From contig NZ_VIWP01000005.1 of the NCBI RefSeq assembly GCF_007829835.1, positions 124,001-188,000 on the forward strand: a stretch of 64,000 nt of DNA, in the 5' to 3' direction. This document shows positions 41,640-49,600 of the stretch, piece after piece. The stretch's first letter is position 1. Every line of letters begins with the position of its first letter. This DNA comes from Neorhizobium alkalisoli. Its GTDB lineage: Bacteria > Pseudomonadota > Alphaproteobacteria > Rhizobiales > Rhizobiaceae. A program made the position numbers and the translations under genes. The notes under the pieces are model-generated. The model was given only the letters and a program-made list of their open reading frames with translations. It was not told where the DNA came from and searched no databases.

Positions 41640-41755
41640 CCTCATCCCTGTGCTTGTCACAGGGATCCAGCCAGCCCAAGTCCTTGGGCTGAAAAGGCCC
41701 TTTCGCGTCGCAGACGCGACGCTGCTGGATTCCTGTGACAAGCACAGGAATGAGG
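41640..41755. repeat. Mosaic palindromic repeat, type B, copy 2 (inverted)
   Basis: This copy is close to the exact reverse complement of the element at 39192-39307. It starts CCTCATCCCTGTGCTTGTCA and ends GTGACAAGCACAGGAATGAGG. The two copies flank the binding protein and permease genes. Confidence 0.85.
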
Positions 41756-41795
41756 GAGGGTGTGTCGCGCTCACCGTGCATCCGCGCCCTCATCA

Positions 41796-43373
41796 TCATG
41801 CCGCAGCCCCCGTAGTGACGCCGGTGGCAAGCGCCACGATCGTATTCTCGTTCATATCCTCTCCCGTCACTTCGCCGACGATCCGGCCCGAACGCATCAC
41901 CAAGATGCGGTCGCAGATACCGATCAGTTCCGGCATTTCGGAGGACACGACGATGATTGAACGCCCCTCTTCGGCCAGTCCGGCGATGAATTTGTAAATC
42001 TGTTCCTTGTTGCCGATATCGATGCCGCGGGTCGGCTCGTCGATGATGACGACCTGCGGATCGAGCAGCATCATTTTCGCGATCAGCAGTTTCTGCTGGT
42101 TGCCGCCGGAAAGCTGGCCGGCCAGGATTTCCTTTGTACCAGTGCGGATGTCGAATTCGCGGATCGCCTCGTCCAACGCCTCGCGCTCGCGTTTGGCGTC
42201 GATCTGGAAACCGCGGATGAATTTGCCGAGCGAGGCGAGCGTCAGGTTGACGCGCAGGTCCTTGGACAGCAGCAGGCCCTTGCCCTTGCGGTCTTCCGAG
42301 AGATAGGCAATGCCCGCTTTCAGGCTCGCATGCACTTCGGCAAAACGCACCGGCTGGCCATTCAGCCGGATCGTCCCACGCCCCGGCCGCAGACCGACCA
42401 CACCTTCCATCAGCTCCGTGCGACCGGCTCCGACGAGACCCGCGAAACCGAGAATCTCTCCCTTGCGCAGTGTGAAGGCCGCATCGCTGGCATAACCGGG
42501 CACATTCATGCCCTCCACCTCCAGCGCGGTCTCGCGGGCCGCCTCCGCATGCCGGTCGGGATAAAGTTTTGCGACATCACGTCCGACCATCAGCCGCGCC
42601 ATGTCGGCCGGCTGTAGCTCGCTCGCCGCTTGAGAAGTAACGAGCCTTCCATCACGCAACACCGTCACCCGGTCGGCAATCTCCTTCACCTCCGGCAACC
42701 GGTGCGAAATGTAAAGCACGCCAACGCCTCTGGCGCGGATATCGCGGATCACCTTGATCAGCGCATCCGTCTCATGCGGCGTCAGCGACGCCGTCGGCTC
42801 GTCGAAGATGACGATGCGATGCGGCACCAGCAAAACACGCGCGATCTGCACCAGTTGCCGCTGGGCAATCGACAGGCGCGAAACGATCGTGTTCGGATCG
42901 ATATCAGCGCCGAGATCGCGGATCGCCTTCGCCGCACCCTCGTTCATCGCCTTGTCGTCGAGCGTCAGGCCACGACGGATCTCCCGGCCGAGAAAGATGT
43001 TCTGCGCCACGGTCAAATCGGGTGCGAGCAGGATTTCCTGATGCACCAGCACGATGCCATGATGTTCGGCATCGACAGGACCGGAAAAGCTGACCGGCTG
43101 ACCGTCGATCGACATTTCGCCGCGCGTCGGCTGGTGATTGCCGGCCAGAATTTTCATCAATGTCGATTTGCCGGCGCCGTTTTCGCCGATGATCGCATGC
43201 ACCTCGCCGGCATGGACGGCAAGGTCGATATCGCGCAGCACCTCGACAATGCCGAATGTCTTGGAGAGCCCTTTTGCGGAAAGCAGCGGCTGGGCCGGAC
43301 TTCCGGGCACGGAACCATTCATATCACGAGACAAATGATTGGCCGGCACGCCTTTGCCGGGCGCGTCAGTCAT
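41796..43373 (-). CDS. Sugar ABC transporter ATP-binding protein, CUT2 type (duplicated)
   Basis: A 525-residue double ATPase of the RbsA/XylG/MglA type. The N-terminal half has Walker A GENGAGKST, the signature LSIAQRQLVQIARVL and Walker B IVIFDEPTASL. The C-terminal half has the degenerate Walker A GLVGAGRTE and signature LSGGNQQKLLIAK, as usual for this class. ATG 43373 is preferred; the longer frame to 43424 has no family similarity. It is the first gene of the five-gene sugar block, and a candidate LacI operator lies 126 bases upstream. Confidence 0.93.
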   Translation of the reverse strand: MTDAPGKGVPANHLSRDMNGSVPGSPAQPLLSAKGLSKTFGIVEVLRDIDLAVHAGEVHAIIGENGAGKSTLMKILAGNHQPTRGEMSIDGQPVSFSGPVDAEHHGIVLVHQEILLAPDLTVAQNIFLGREIRRGLTLDDKAMNEGAAKAIRDLGADIDPNTIVSRLSIAQRQLVQIARVLLVPHRIVIFDEPTASLTPHETDALIKVIRDIRARGVGVLYISHRLPEVKEIADRVTVLRDGRLVTSQAASELQPADMARLMVGRDVAKLYPDRHAEAARETALEVEGMNVPGYASDAAFTLRKGEILGFAGLVGAGRTELMEGVVGLRPGRGTIRLNGQPVRFAEVHASLKAGIAYLSEDRKGKGLLLSKDLRVNLTLASLGKFIRGFQIDAKREREALDEAIREFDIRTGTKEILAGQLSGGNQQKLLIAKMMLLDPQVVIIDEPTRGIDIGNKEQIYKFIAGLAEEGRSIIVVSSEMPELIGICDRILVMRSGRIVGEVTGEDMNENTIVALATGVTTGAAA

Positions 43374-43844
43374 GACAAGTCTCTGAAATGATTGACGCGG
43401 ACGCGATCTCACGCGAAATCGCAATCCGAACGCCAGCCTCCTCGCAAGCGATCGAATTCACAGAAAAATCCTCCCGAAACGAAAGCTATCGGAGATTCTG
43501 AGGTACGTAAACAGCTTTTGCTGAATTGACGCGGCCGGTCACTCGGGTTTGTTTTCAAGCCGCCAACAACATCGGACAGGGCGATCAAGAATTATCTTTC
43601 GTCAATCCCGGATATCCACAGACCGTGCCAAATCGAAACAGATGAGCACAAGTTTCGTTGACAAATTAGTGAATGCTAATAATTTGAGCCCGAGGCGCGG
43701 GATGGCATCGGGCTCGGCGAGGCGGACCACACACGAGTAGACGTCGGGCCCGAGAGCGCTTTAAAAAAATCGAACCTGATTTCACCGGATGCGGATGGCT
43801 TGCGATGGCAGGCCGGCCGTTAATTCCGATGAATAGGCAGATTA
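43374..43844. other. 471-base intergenic region with operator and hairpin
   Basis: No gene is seen. The region holds the TGAGGTACGTA operator at 43499-43509 and, at 43686-43715, a GAGCCCGA…TCGGGCTC hairpin about 130 bases past the end of the LysR gene, which may end that transcript. AT-rich patches near 43650-43685 could contain a promoter. Confidence 0.5.
43499..43509 (+). promoter_or_regulatory. Candidate LacI-family operator, transporter site
   Basis: TGAGGTACGTA is identical over 11 bases to sites upstream of xylA (on the other strand) and of the lacI gene. It lies 126 bases upstream of the ABC ATPase gene start. Confidence 0.65.
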
Positions 43845-44777
43845 TCAGGCTTCGGGCGCTTCGGCGCCAACCCACGTGTCTGAAGCGAGCAAGGTTTTCA
43901 CAAGCGACCGGATGGTCGAGATACAGGCTTCCTTGGCCGACGTCTCCGGCCTGCCCCGATGGCTGCAGAGCGCAAGCGTCCGCCACAATTGCGGTTCGAC
44001 GATCGGGCGGATGACAAGGTCGGCTGCCCGCACATCATGCGAGACCAGAAGCGGCGAGGCGATGGTTGCGCCTAGGCCTTGAAAAAGAGCCTCCTTGATC
44101 GCCAGCCCCGAGCCCGGCTGCATATGGGCCTTCGCCTCGATCTTCTTCAGCCATGCATGTTCGCCGGTCAGCGCCCGCATCCCCTCGCCCTGACGCGGCA
44201 GGATCAGGGGAATGTCGAGCACCTCCTTCAGGCTGATCGGATCCGCCCCCTCCGCAAGCATGTTCGGCAGCCCCATACAGAACAGGCGCTCGCGTAGCAG
44301 AGGCCGGCAATCGAGCTGCGGATGCGTGACCGGATTGAAGGCGATGGCGAGATCGAATTCGCCTTCCAGGATTTCCACCAGCCGGTCGCTCGGAACGCTG
44401 TCGCTGATCGAGAGATCGACAAGCGGAAACTGCGCCGACATCGCGCTCAAAAACGCACCACCGAATGCGGCGACGGCAGACGATGCCATGCCGACGCGAA
44501 GCACACCTGAGACCGGCGCCGTCGTGCCGAGCATGTCCGCACGCGCCGTCTCGACGGATCCCAAAATTCCGCGCGCATGCAGGATCAGCCGTTCGCCGGC
44601 CGATGTCGGGCGCATGCCGCGCGGAACACGGTGAAACAGCAGCGTGCCGAGCTCCGCTTCCAGATTGGAGAGATGCAGGCTGACTGCGGAGACCGCCAGA
44701 CGGCCACGCTCTGCCGCAGCGGAAAGACTGCCGGCTTCATAAACATGCACGAAGAGTTTGAGCTGATGCAGATCCAT
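43845..44777 (-). CDS. LysR family transcriptional regulator
   Basis: A 310-residue regulator with helix-turn-helix at about 1-60 (MDLHQLKLFVHVYEAGSLSAAAERGRLAVSAVS) and an effector-binding domain. It resembles the CysB/CbbR-like nitrogen and carbon control group only in general layout. It is divergent from the DUF930 gene (71-base gap) and convergent with nothing related, so its target is unclear; the flanking sugar genes have their own LacI regulator. Confidence 0.9.
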   Translation of the reverse strand: MDLHQLKLFVHVYEAGSLSAAAERGRLAVSAVSLHLSNLEAELGTLLFHRVPRGMRPTSAGERLILHARGILGSVETARADMLGTTAPVSGVLRVGMASSAVAAFGGAFLSAMSAQFPLVDLSISDSVPSDRLVEILEGEFDLAIAFNPVTHPQLDCRPLLRERLFCMGLPNMLAEGADPISLKEVLDIPLILPRQGEGMRALTGEHAWLKKIEAKAHMQPGSGLAIKEALFQGLGATIASPLLVSHDVRAADLVIRPIVEPQLWRTLALCSHRGRPETSAKEACISTIRSLVKTLLASDTWVGAEAPEA

Positions 44778-44848
44778 TCCAAAATCCAGAAACCTGCATT
44801 CTTCTTATTCTAATTTTCAGAAAGATGGCCAGACTTTATCCAGAGGCC

Positions 44849-45235
44849 ATGACCAAGCCTTCTCTCCTTGCGGCATGCGCCGCGTGCTTCATCGCCTCCA
44901 CACTGCCGCTCAGCGCCCTCGCCGTCGACCAGAAGATGATCCAGCAGCTGAAGCGGCTGAAACCCGTCGATCAGCTGGAGCAGCGCTGCGATACGGAAGG
45001 CATGGAGAGGCTGAAGGCCGACAAGGTGATCGCCTACACGTTCGGCCGACCGGTTTACGAACCGACGCATATCGAGGCAAAAGGCGCGGTGTTCCGTCGC
45101 AATGGCGAATGGTACAAGCTGGCCTATCGCTGCACCGTGAGCGCGGACCGGATGACGGTGCTCGCTTTCGATTTCAAGCCGGGCGAACGCATCGCTCACA
45201 AGGACTGGCCGCGGCTTTATCTTTACCCGCCCTGA
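44849..45235 (+). CDS. DUF930 family secreted protein
   Basis: A 128-residue protein with a signal peptide (MTKPSLLAACAACFIAST…, cleavage near SALA-VD, residue 24). The mature part matches DUF930, a family common in rhizobia: LEQRCDTEGMERL, DKVIAYTFGRP, GAVFRRNGEWYKLAYRC and the closing WPRLYLYP. Two Cys may form a disulfide in the periplasm. The function of the family is unknown. AGAGG precedes the start, and a rho-independent terminator follows. Confidence 0.87.
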   Translation: MTKPSLLAACAACFIASTLPLSALAVDQKMIQQLKRLKPVDQLEQRCDTEGMERLKADKVIAYTFGRPVYEPTHIEAKGAVFRRNGEWYKLAYRCTVSADRMTVLAFDFKPGERIAHKDWPRLYLYPP

Positions 45236-45252
45236 ACACGAGCGGGTTTGAC

Positions 45253-45287
45253 CGGCCGGAGCGCAAAAACTCCGGCCGATCGGTTTT
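45253..45287 (+). terminator. Terminator after the DUF930 gene
   Basis: CGGCCGGAG (45253-45261) pairs with CTCCGGCCG (45270-45278) around an A-rich loop, followed by ATCGGTTTTA on the plus strand. Confidence 0.8.
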
Positions 45288-45293
45288 ATCGCA

Positions 45294-46604
45294 TCAAACG
45301 TAACGGTTGACGACGTTTTCGAGATATTCCTGACGGCCGGACTTCGGCTGCGGGTTGATATCCTGCTTTTCGACCCAGCCTGCGATATCGTCCAGCTTGT
45401 ACTCGCCGCGCAGCATCTTCTGGTATTCCGGGCTGTCCCACTTCGAATAACGCTCGCTGAGCGGCTTCGACAGCGCGCCATCCTCGACCATCTTGGCAGC
45501 AGCCTTCAGGCCACGGGCGCAGCAATCCATGCCACCGATGTGACCGATCAGCAGATCGGCCGGATCGATCGACTGGCGACGCAGTTTCGAGTCGAAATTC
45601 GTGCCGCCCGTGGTGAAGCCACCAGCCAGCAGGACCTGGTAATAGGCCAGCGCCATTTCCGGCACATTGTTCGGGAACTGGTCGGTATCCCAGCCGGACT
45701 GGTAATCGTTGCGGTTCATGTCGATCGAACCGAAGATGCCGAGCGCCGAGGCAAGCGCCAGCTCGTGCTCGAACGTATGGCCGGCAAGGATTGCATGGCC
45801 CTGTTCGATATTCATCTTCACTTCGTTCTCAAGGCCGTATTTCTTCAGGAAACCGTACACCGTCGCGACGTCGTAATCGTACTGGTGCTTGGTCGGTTCC
45901 TGCGGCTTGGGCTCGACGAGGATCGTGCCCTTGAAACCGATCTTGTGCTTGTATTCGACGACGAGATGCAGCATCCGCGCCATCTGGTCGAGCTCGCGCT
46001 TGAGATCGGTATTGAGCAGGGTTTCATACCCTTCGCGACCGCCCCACAGCACGTAATTGTCGCCGCCGAGCTTCATCGTCGCGTCCATGCAGGTCTTGAT
46101 GGTCGCGGCCGAATAGGCAAACACATCCGGATCCGGATTGGTCGAGGCGCCCGCCATGAAACGGCGGTTGGAGAACAGGTTGGCCGTGCCCCAGAGCAGT
46201 TTCACGCCGGTCTGCTGCTGTTTTTCGCCGAGATAATCGACGATCTCGTTGAGGTTCTTTGTGCTTTCGGCAAAATTCTTGCCTTCGGGGCGCGCATCCG
46301 CATCGTGGAAGCAATAGAAGGGCGCGCCGAGCAGCGAGAACATTTCGAAGGCAACATCCGCCTTCAGTTTCGCCTTGCTCATCTCATCGCCATACCAGGG
46401 ACGATCGAACGTGCGGCCGCCAAACGGGTCGCTGCCTTCCCAGGCAAAGGAATGCCAATAGGCGACGGCAAACCGCAGGTGATCTTCCATCCGCTTGCCG
46501 GCGACGATCTCGTCGGGATTGTAGAAGCGGAAGGCCAGCGGATTGGTGCTGTCCGGCCCTTCATACTTGATCTTCTGAATGTCTCCGAAAAACCCTGTGC
46601 TCAC
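45294..46604 (-). CDS. xylA: Xylose isomerase
   Basis: A 436-residue enzyme converting D-xylose to D-xylulose in the cytoplasm. It is the longer class II type. Catalytic His is in YCFHDADA, metal ligands are in LVEPKPQEPTKHQYDYD, and WGGREGYETL and FDSKLRRQS are diagnostic blocks. Length is normal. A nearly perfect LacI-type operator (46639-46656) lies 35 bases before the start, so xylA has its own regulated promoter even though xylB lies upstream on the same strand. Confidence 0.97.
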   Translation of the reverse strand: MSTGFFGDIQKIKYEGPDSTNPLAFRFYNPDEIVAGKRMEDHLRFAVAYWHSFAWEGSDPFGGRTFDRPWYGDEMSKAKLKADVAFEMFSLLGAPFYCFHDADARPEGKNFAESTKNLNEIVDYLGEKQQQTGVKLLWGTANLFSNRRFMAGASTNPDPDVFAYSAATIKTCMDATMKLGGDNYVLWGGREGYETLLNTDLKRELDQMARMLHLVVEYKHKIGFKGTILVEPKPQEPTKHQYDYDVATVYGFLKKYGLENEVKMNIEQGHAILAGHTFEHELALASALGIFGSIDMNRNDYQSGWDTDQFPNNVPEMALAYYQVLLAGGFTTGGTNFDSKLRRQSIDPADLLIGHIGGMDCCARGLKAAAKMVEDGALSKPLSERYSKWDSPEYQKMLRGEYKLDDIAGWVEKQDINPQPKSGRQEYLENVVNRYV

Positions 46605-46638
46605 TATATTCCTCCTTGGTGAGTGTGGTTTGTAAGAA

Positions 46639-46656
46639 TTGAGATACGTACCTCAA
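46639..46656. promoter_or_regulatory. LacI-type operator upstream of xylA
   Basis: TTGAGATACGTACCTCAA is an 18-bp palindrome with a single mismatched pair, centred on ACGT. On the minus strand it contains TGAGGTACGTA, the same 11 bases as at 43499 and 49428. Confidence 0.8.
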
Positions 46657-46710
46657 ATTGATGTGCAGCTTGACCGGCAAAGGCCCCGCGTTGCGCTGAT
46701 CGTGTATCCT

Positions 46711-46840
46711 GCCCCTCATCCGCCCTGCCGGGCACCTTCTCCCCGCAAGCGGGGAGAAGGGCACGAATGGCTTACTCCCCGGCCCAATCGGGGCAAGTCC
46801 CCTCTCCCCGCAAGCGGGGAGAGGGTTAGGGTGAGGGGCA
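46711..46840. repeat. RIME-like intergenic palindromic repeat, copy 3
   Basis: The element is bounded by GCCCCTCATC and GGTGAGGGGC, with hairpins CTTCTCCCCGC…GCGGGGAGAAG and CTCTCCCCGC…GCGGGGAGAG. It sits between xylB and the xylA operator. Confidence 0.85.
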
Positions 46841-46851
46841 ACCTTGCAATC

Positions 46852-48306
46852 TCAGCCCGCCAGCCCGCGGATCGCCGGATAGGCGGCGCGGTAACGCTGA
46901 TACGCAGCCTCATAAGCATCCGTCAGCCCCGTAACCGGATCGATCGTCTCATCCGTCTTCGGTGCCGAGCAGACGGCCACCGGATCGGCACCCGTTGCGG
47001 CGATCAGACCGAGACGAGCAGCCCCGAAGGCCGCGCCGAAATCGCCATCGGCCGGGATATCGACCGGAACACCGAGCGAGGTTGCGATCGACGAGAGCCA
47101 GTAGCGTGAGCGCGAACCGCCACCGATTGCGGTGACGCGAGAGATCGGCGTGCCGGCCGATTTCAGGGCCTCAAGATTGTCGCGGATGGCGAAGGTGACG
47201 CCTTCCAGCACCGCCTGGGTCAGCACCGCGCGGCTCGATTCATGCTCAAGCCCCAAGAAGGCGCCGCGGATGACGGCATCGTTATGCGGCGTGCGTTCGC
47301 CCGAGAGATAGGGAAGGAAGGTGACACCAGTCGGGGCCTTGAGCGCGTCTCCGACCTCGCTGACAAGATCAGCGGCCGAATGGCCCGTAACCTTTGCATG
47401 CCAGTTCAGCGCATCGGTTGCCGACAGGATGACGCCCATCTGGTGCCATGTCTTAGGCAGCGCGTGGCAGAAGGCATGCACGGCGCTTTCCGGCTTCGGC
47501 AGATAGCTGTCGGTCGCGGCAAACAGAACACCCGACGTTCCGAGCGACACGAAGGCCGAACCATGGCTGACCGTACCCATGCCGCAGGCCGAGGCCGCAT
47601 TATCGCCGGCACCGCCGGCAACCACGGCCTTGCCGGAAATGCCCCATTTCGCAGCAAGCTCGGCGCGCAGCACGCCGGCCTCATCCGTGCCTTCGACGAG
47701 TGACGGCATCTGCTTTTCGGAAAGATCGGTCGCGGCCAGAAGCTCATCAGACCATTTACGCGCACCCGTATCGAGCCAGGACGTGCCGGCGGAGTCGGAC
47801 ATTTCCGAAATATGCTCGCCGGTCAGCCACAGGCGCAAAAAGTCCTTCGGCAGAAGAACCTTGGCAACCTTGGCGAAGATCTCCGGCTCGTGTCTCTTCA
47901 CCCAGGCCAGTTTTGGCGCGGTGAAGCCGGGGAACACGATATTGCCGGTGATCTTGCGGAAACGCGGATCAGCATCCAGTGCGGCCGCTTCATGGAACGA
48001 GCGCGTGTCGTTCCACAGAATGCAGGGGCGCAGCACCTTGTCCTCGGCATCGAGCAGTGTTGCGCCATGCATCTGGCCCGAAAGGCCGATGCCCCTGACG
48101 GCGGAAAGCTCGGCCGGGAATTTTGCCTTCAGCCCGGCAATCGCCTCTTCGCTGGCGCGGATCCAATGGGCCGGATCCTGCTCCGACCAGCCGGAATGCG
48201 GGCGCGACACGTCGAGCGAGCCGCTCGCCGAGCCGATGATCTTCTGATCGCCATCGATCAGCATCGCCTTGACGCCGGATGTGCCGAGATCGAGACCGAG
48301 ATACAT
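46852..48306 (-). CDS. xylB: Xylulokinase
   Basis: A 484-residue FGGY-family kinase that phosphorylates D-xylulose to xylulose 5-phosphate, feeding the pentose phosphate pathway. The N-terminal ATPase fold start is YLGLDLGTSGVKAMLID, the catalytic region LSGQMHGATLLD, and the C-terminal FGGY-type signature lies around AIGGGSRSRYWLSSIA. It starts 62 bases after the lacI gene, suggesting a lacI-xylB transcript, and is separated from xylA by a repeat and the xylA operator. Confidence 0.95.
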   Translation of the reverse strand: MYLGLDLGTSGVKAMLIDGDQKIIGSASGSLDVSRPHSGWSEQDPAHWIRASEEAIAGLKAKFPAELSAVRGIGLSGQMHGATLLDAEDKVLRPCILWNDTRSFHEAAALDADPRFRKITGNIVFPGFTAPKLAWVKRHEPEIFAKVAKVLLPKDFLRLWLTGEHISEMSDSAGTSWLDTGARKWSDELLAATDLSEKQMPSLVEGTDEAGVLRAELAAKWGISGKAVVAGGAGDNAASACGMGTVSHGSAFVSLGTSGVLFAATDSYLPKPESAVHAFCHALPKTWHQMGVILSATDALNWHAKVTGHSAADLVSEVGDALKAPTGVTFLPYLSGERTPHNDAVIRGAFLGLEHESSRAVLTQAVLEGVTFAIRDNLEALKSAGTPISRVTAIGGGSRSRYWLSSIATSLGVPVDIPADGDFGAAFGAARLGLIAATGADPVAVCSAPKTDETIDPVTGLTDAYEAAYQRYRAAYPAIRGLAG

Positions 48307-48368
48307 ATGCCTTCTCCTGTTGCTGCCACCTTTGGGCGGCCGGTTGTCGTCTGTACGGACGCATGCCC

Positions 48369-49394
48369 TCAGGGCAGATTGTCCTTCAAGAATATGTCGA
48401 TACGAATGCGTTCCTGCGCGGCAATCACCGACAGTCCATCCGCCTTGGATTTGAGCACCCGAAGCGCGCTCCTGACTTCATGACCTGCATCCTGGTTGAG
48501 TACGGCATCGATCAGGCCTTCGGAAAGTGCCGCTCGGGCCGAACTGGTGAGCTCATGGGCAATGACCCTCGGCCGCCGCTCCGCCTTCATGTCGCGCAGC
48601 GCCCGGATCAGGCCGCGATTGCCGGCGCCGAGACTGTAGATACCGGCAATATCCGGATGCCGCGCCAGCGCGGAAGAGACGAGCTCGCCGGCAAGTGTCG
48701 CATCGTCGCGCGCTTCCATCACGGGCAGGATGGCGAGTTTTGGATAATCCTCGGCGAGAACGGAGAGAAAACCTTCCAGCCGCTCGCGATGGTCGCGCAG
48801 CAGCATGGATCCGGCAAGCACGGCAACCCGCCCTCCCTTTCCGTCGAGAAAGCGTCCCATCAGGCCCGCGGCCGTGCGCCCCGCCGCCTGGTTGTCTATG
48901 CCGGCATAATGGTCGCGGGCCGAGCCCGGCAGATCCGACACCAGCGTCACCACGGCGACCCCGGCCTCCTTCAGCCGCTGCGTCATGGCCCGCACCGACG
49001 GCGCATCCACTGCAACGAAGGCTATGCCTGCCGGCTGTTCCTCAAGCACGGTCTCGAGCGCGGCAACCAAAGCCTCGGCATCGAAAGGCGGCACGGTCAG
49101 CGTACGGATCAAGACCCTTTCGGCCCCCGAGCGCGCCATTGCCAGACGCACCTCGTCGCGAAGGCCGATCATGAAGGAATTGTCGTTGTCCGGCAGGATG
49201 AAGGTGAAGGAATAGGTGCGACCCTTGGCAAGGTTCGCAGCCGCCACGTCGCGCACGTAACCGAGCGACGAGATCGCCTCCTCCACCCTTTCGCGGGTGA
49301 TGCTGCGCACGCCCGGCCGGCCGTTCAGCACCCGGTCCACGGTCGCCAGACTGACGCCCGCGCTGCGGGCTATGTCATGGACGGTCGGCTTCAT
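48369..49394 (-). CDS. LacI family regulator of the xylose/sugar regulon
   Basis: A 341-residue regulator. The helix-turn-helix and hinge helix lie in MKPTVHDIARSAGVSLATVD to about residue 60, and the rest is a periplasmic-binding-like sugar domain of the Peripla_BP_4 type. Its own upstream region carries the TGAGGTACGTA motif found before xylA and before the ABC transporter ATPase gene, so autoregulation and control of all three units is likely. Xylose or a related sugar is the probable inducer. It is followed closely by xylB. Confidence 0.92.
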   Translation of the reverse strand: MKPTVHDIARSAGVSLATVDRVLNGRPGVRSITRERVEEAISSLGYVRDVAAANLAKGRTYSFTFILPDNDNSFMIGLRDEVRLAMARSGAERVLIRTLTVPPFDAEALVAALETVLEEQPAGIAFVAVDAPSVRAMTQRLKEAGVAVVTLVSDLPGSARDHYAGIDNQAAGRTAAGLMGRFLDGKGGRVAVLAGSMLLRDHRERLEGFLSVLAEDYPKLAILPVMEARDDATLAGELVSSALARHPDIAGIYSLGAGNRGLIRALRDMKAERRPRVIAHELTSSARAALSEGLIDAVLNQDAGHEVRSALRVLKSKADGLSVIAAQERIRIDIFLKDNLP

Positions 49395-49427
49395 GATTTC
49401 CTCCGCAGAGGGTGGTATCGCAGTTAT

Positions 49428-49438
49428 TGAGGTACGTA
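49428..49438 (+). promoter_or_regulatory. Candidate operator upstream of the lacI gene
   Basis: TGAGGTACGTA lies 34 bases upstream of the lacI start, identical to the other two sites of the proposed regulon. The rest of the 206-base gap up to 49600 shows nothing recognisable. Confidence 0.65.
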
Positions 49439-49600
49439 AATCAGAAATTTTTCGATGAAAGCAATTCCAGTCGAAGCGCGACCCGTTTTACGCCCGGACT
49501 TGCATCGGAACAAGGAGCTAGGATGCTTCCATGCGGAAAGGGCCGCCGCTTGTGCGACGACCCCTTCGGCGGTGGTTTCCGGAATAAGGTTCGGGTCTGG

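Noticed and set aside
39192..41755. A transposon bounded by the inverted type B repeats
   Set aside because: The enclosed genes are ordinary transporter genes with no transposase, and each repeat has its own internal palindromes, so they are intergenic elements rather than terminal repeats.
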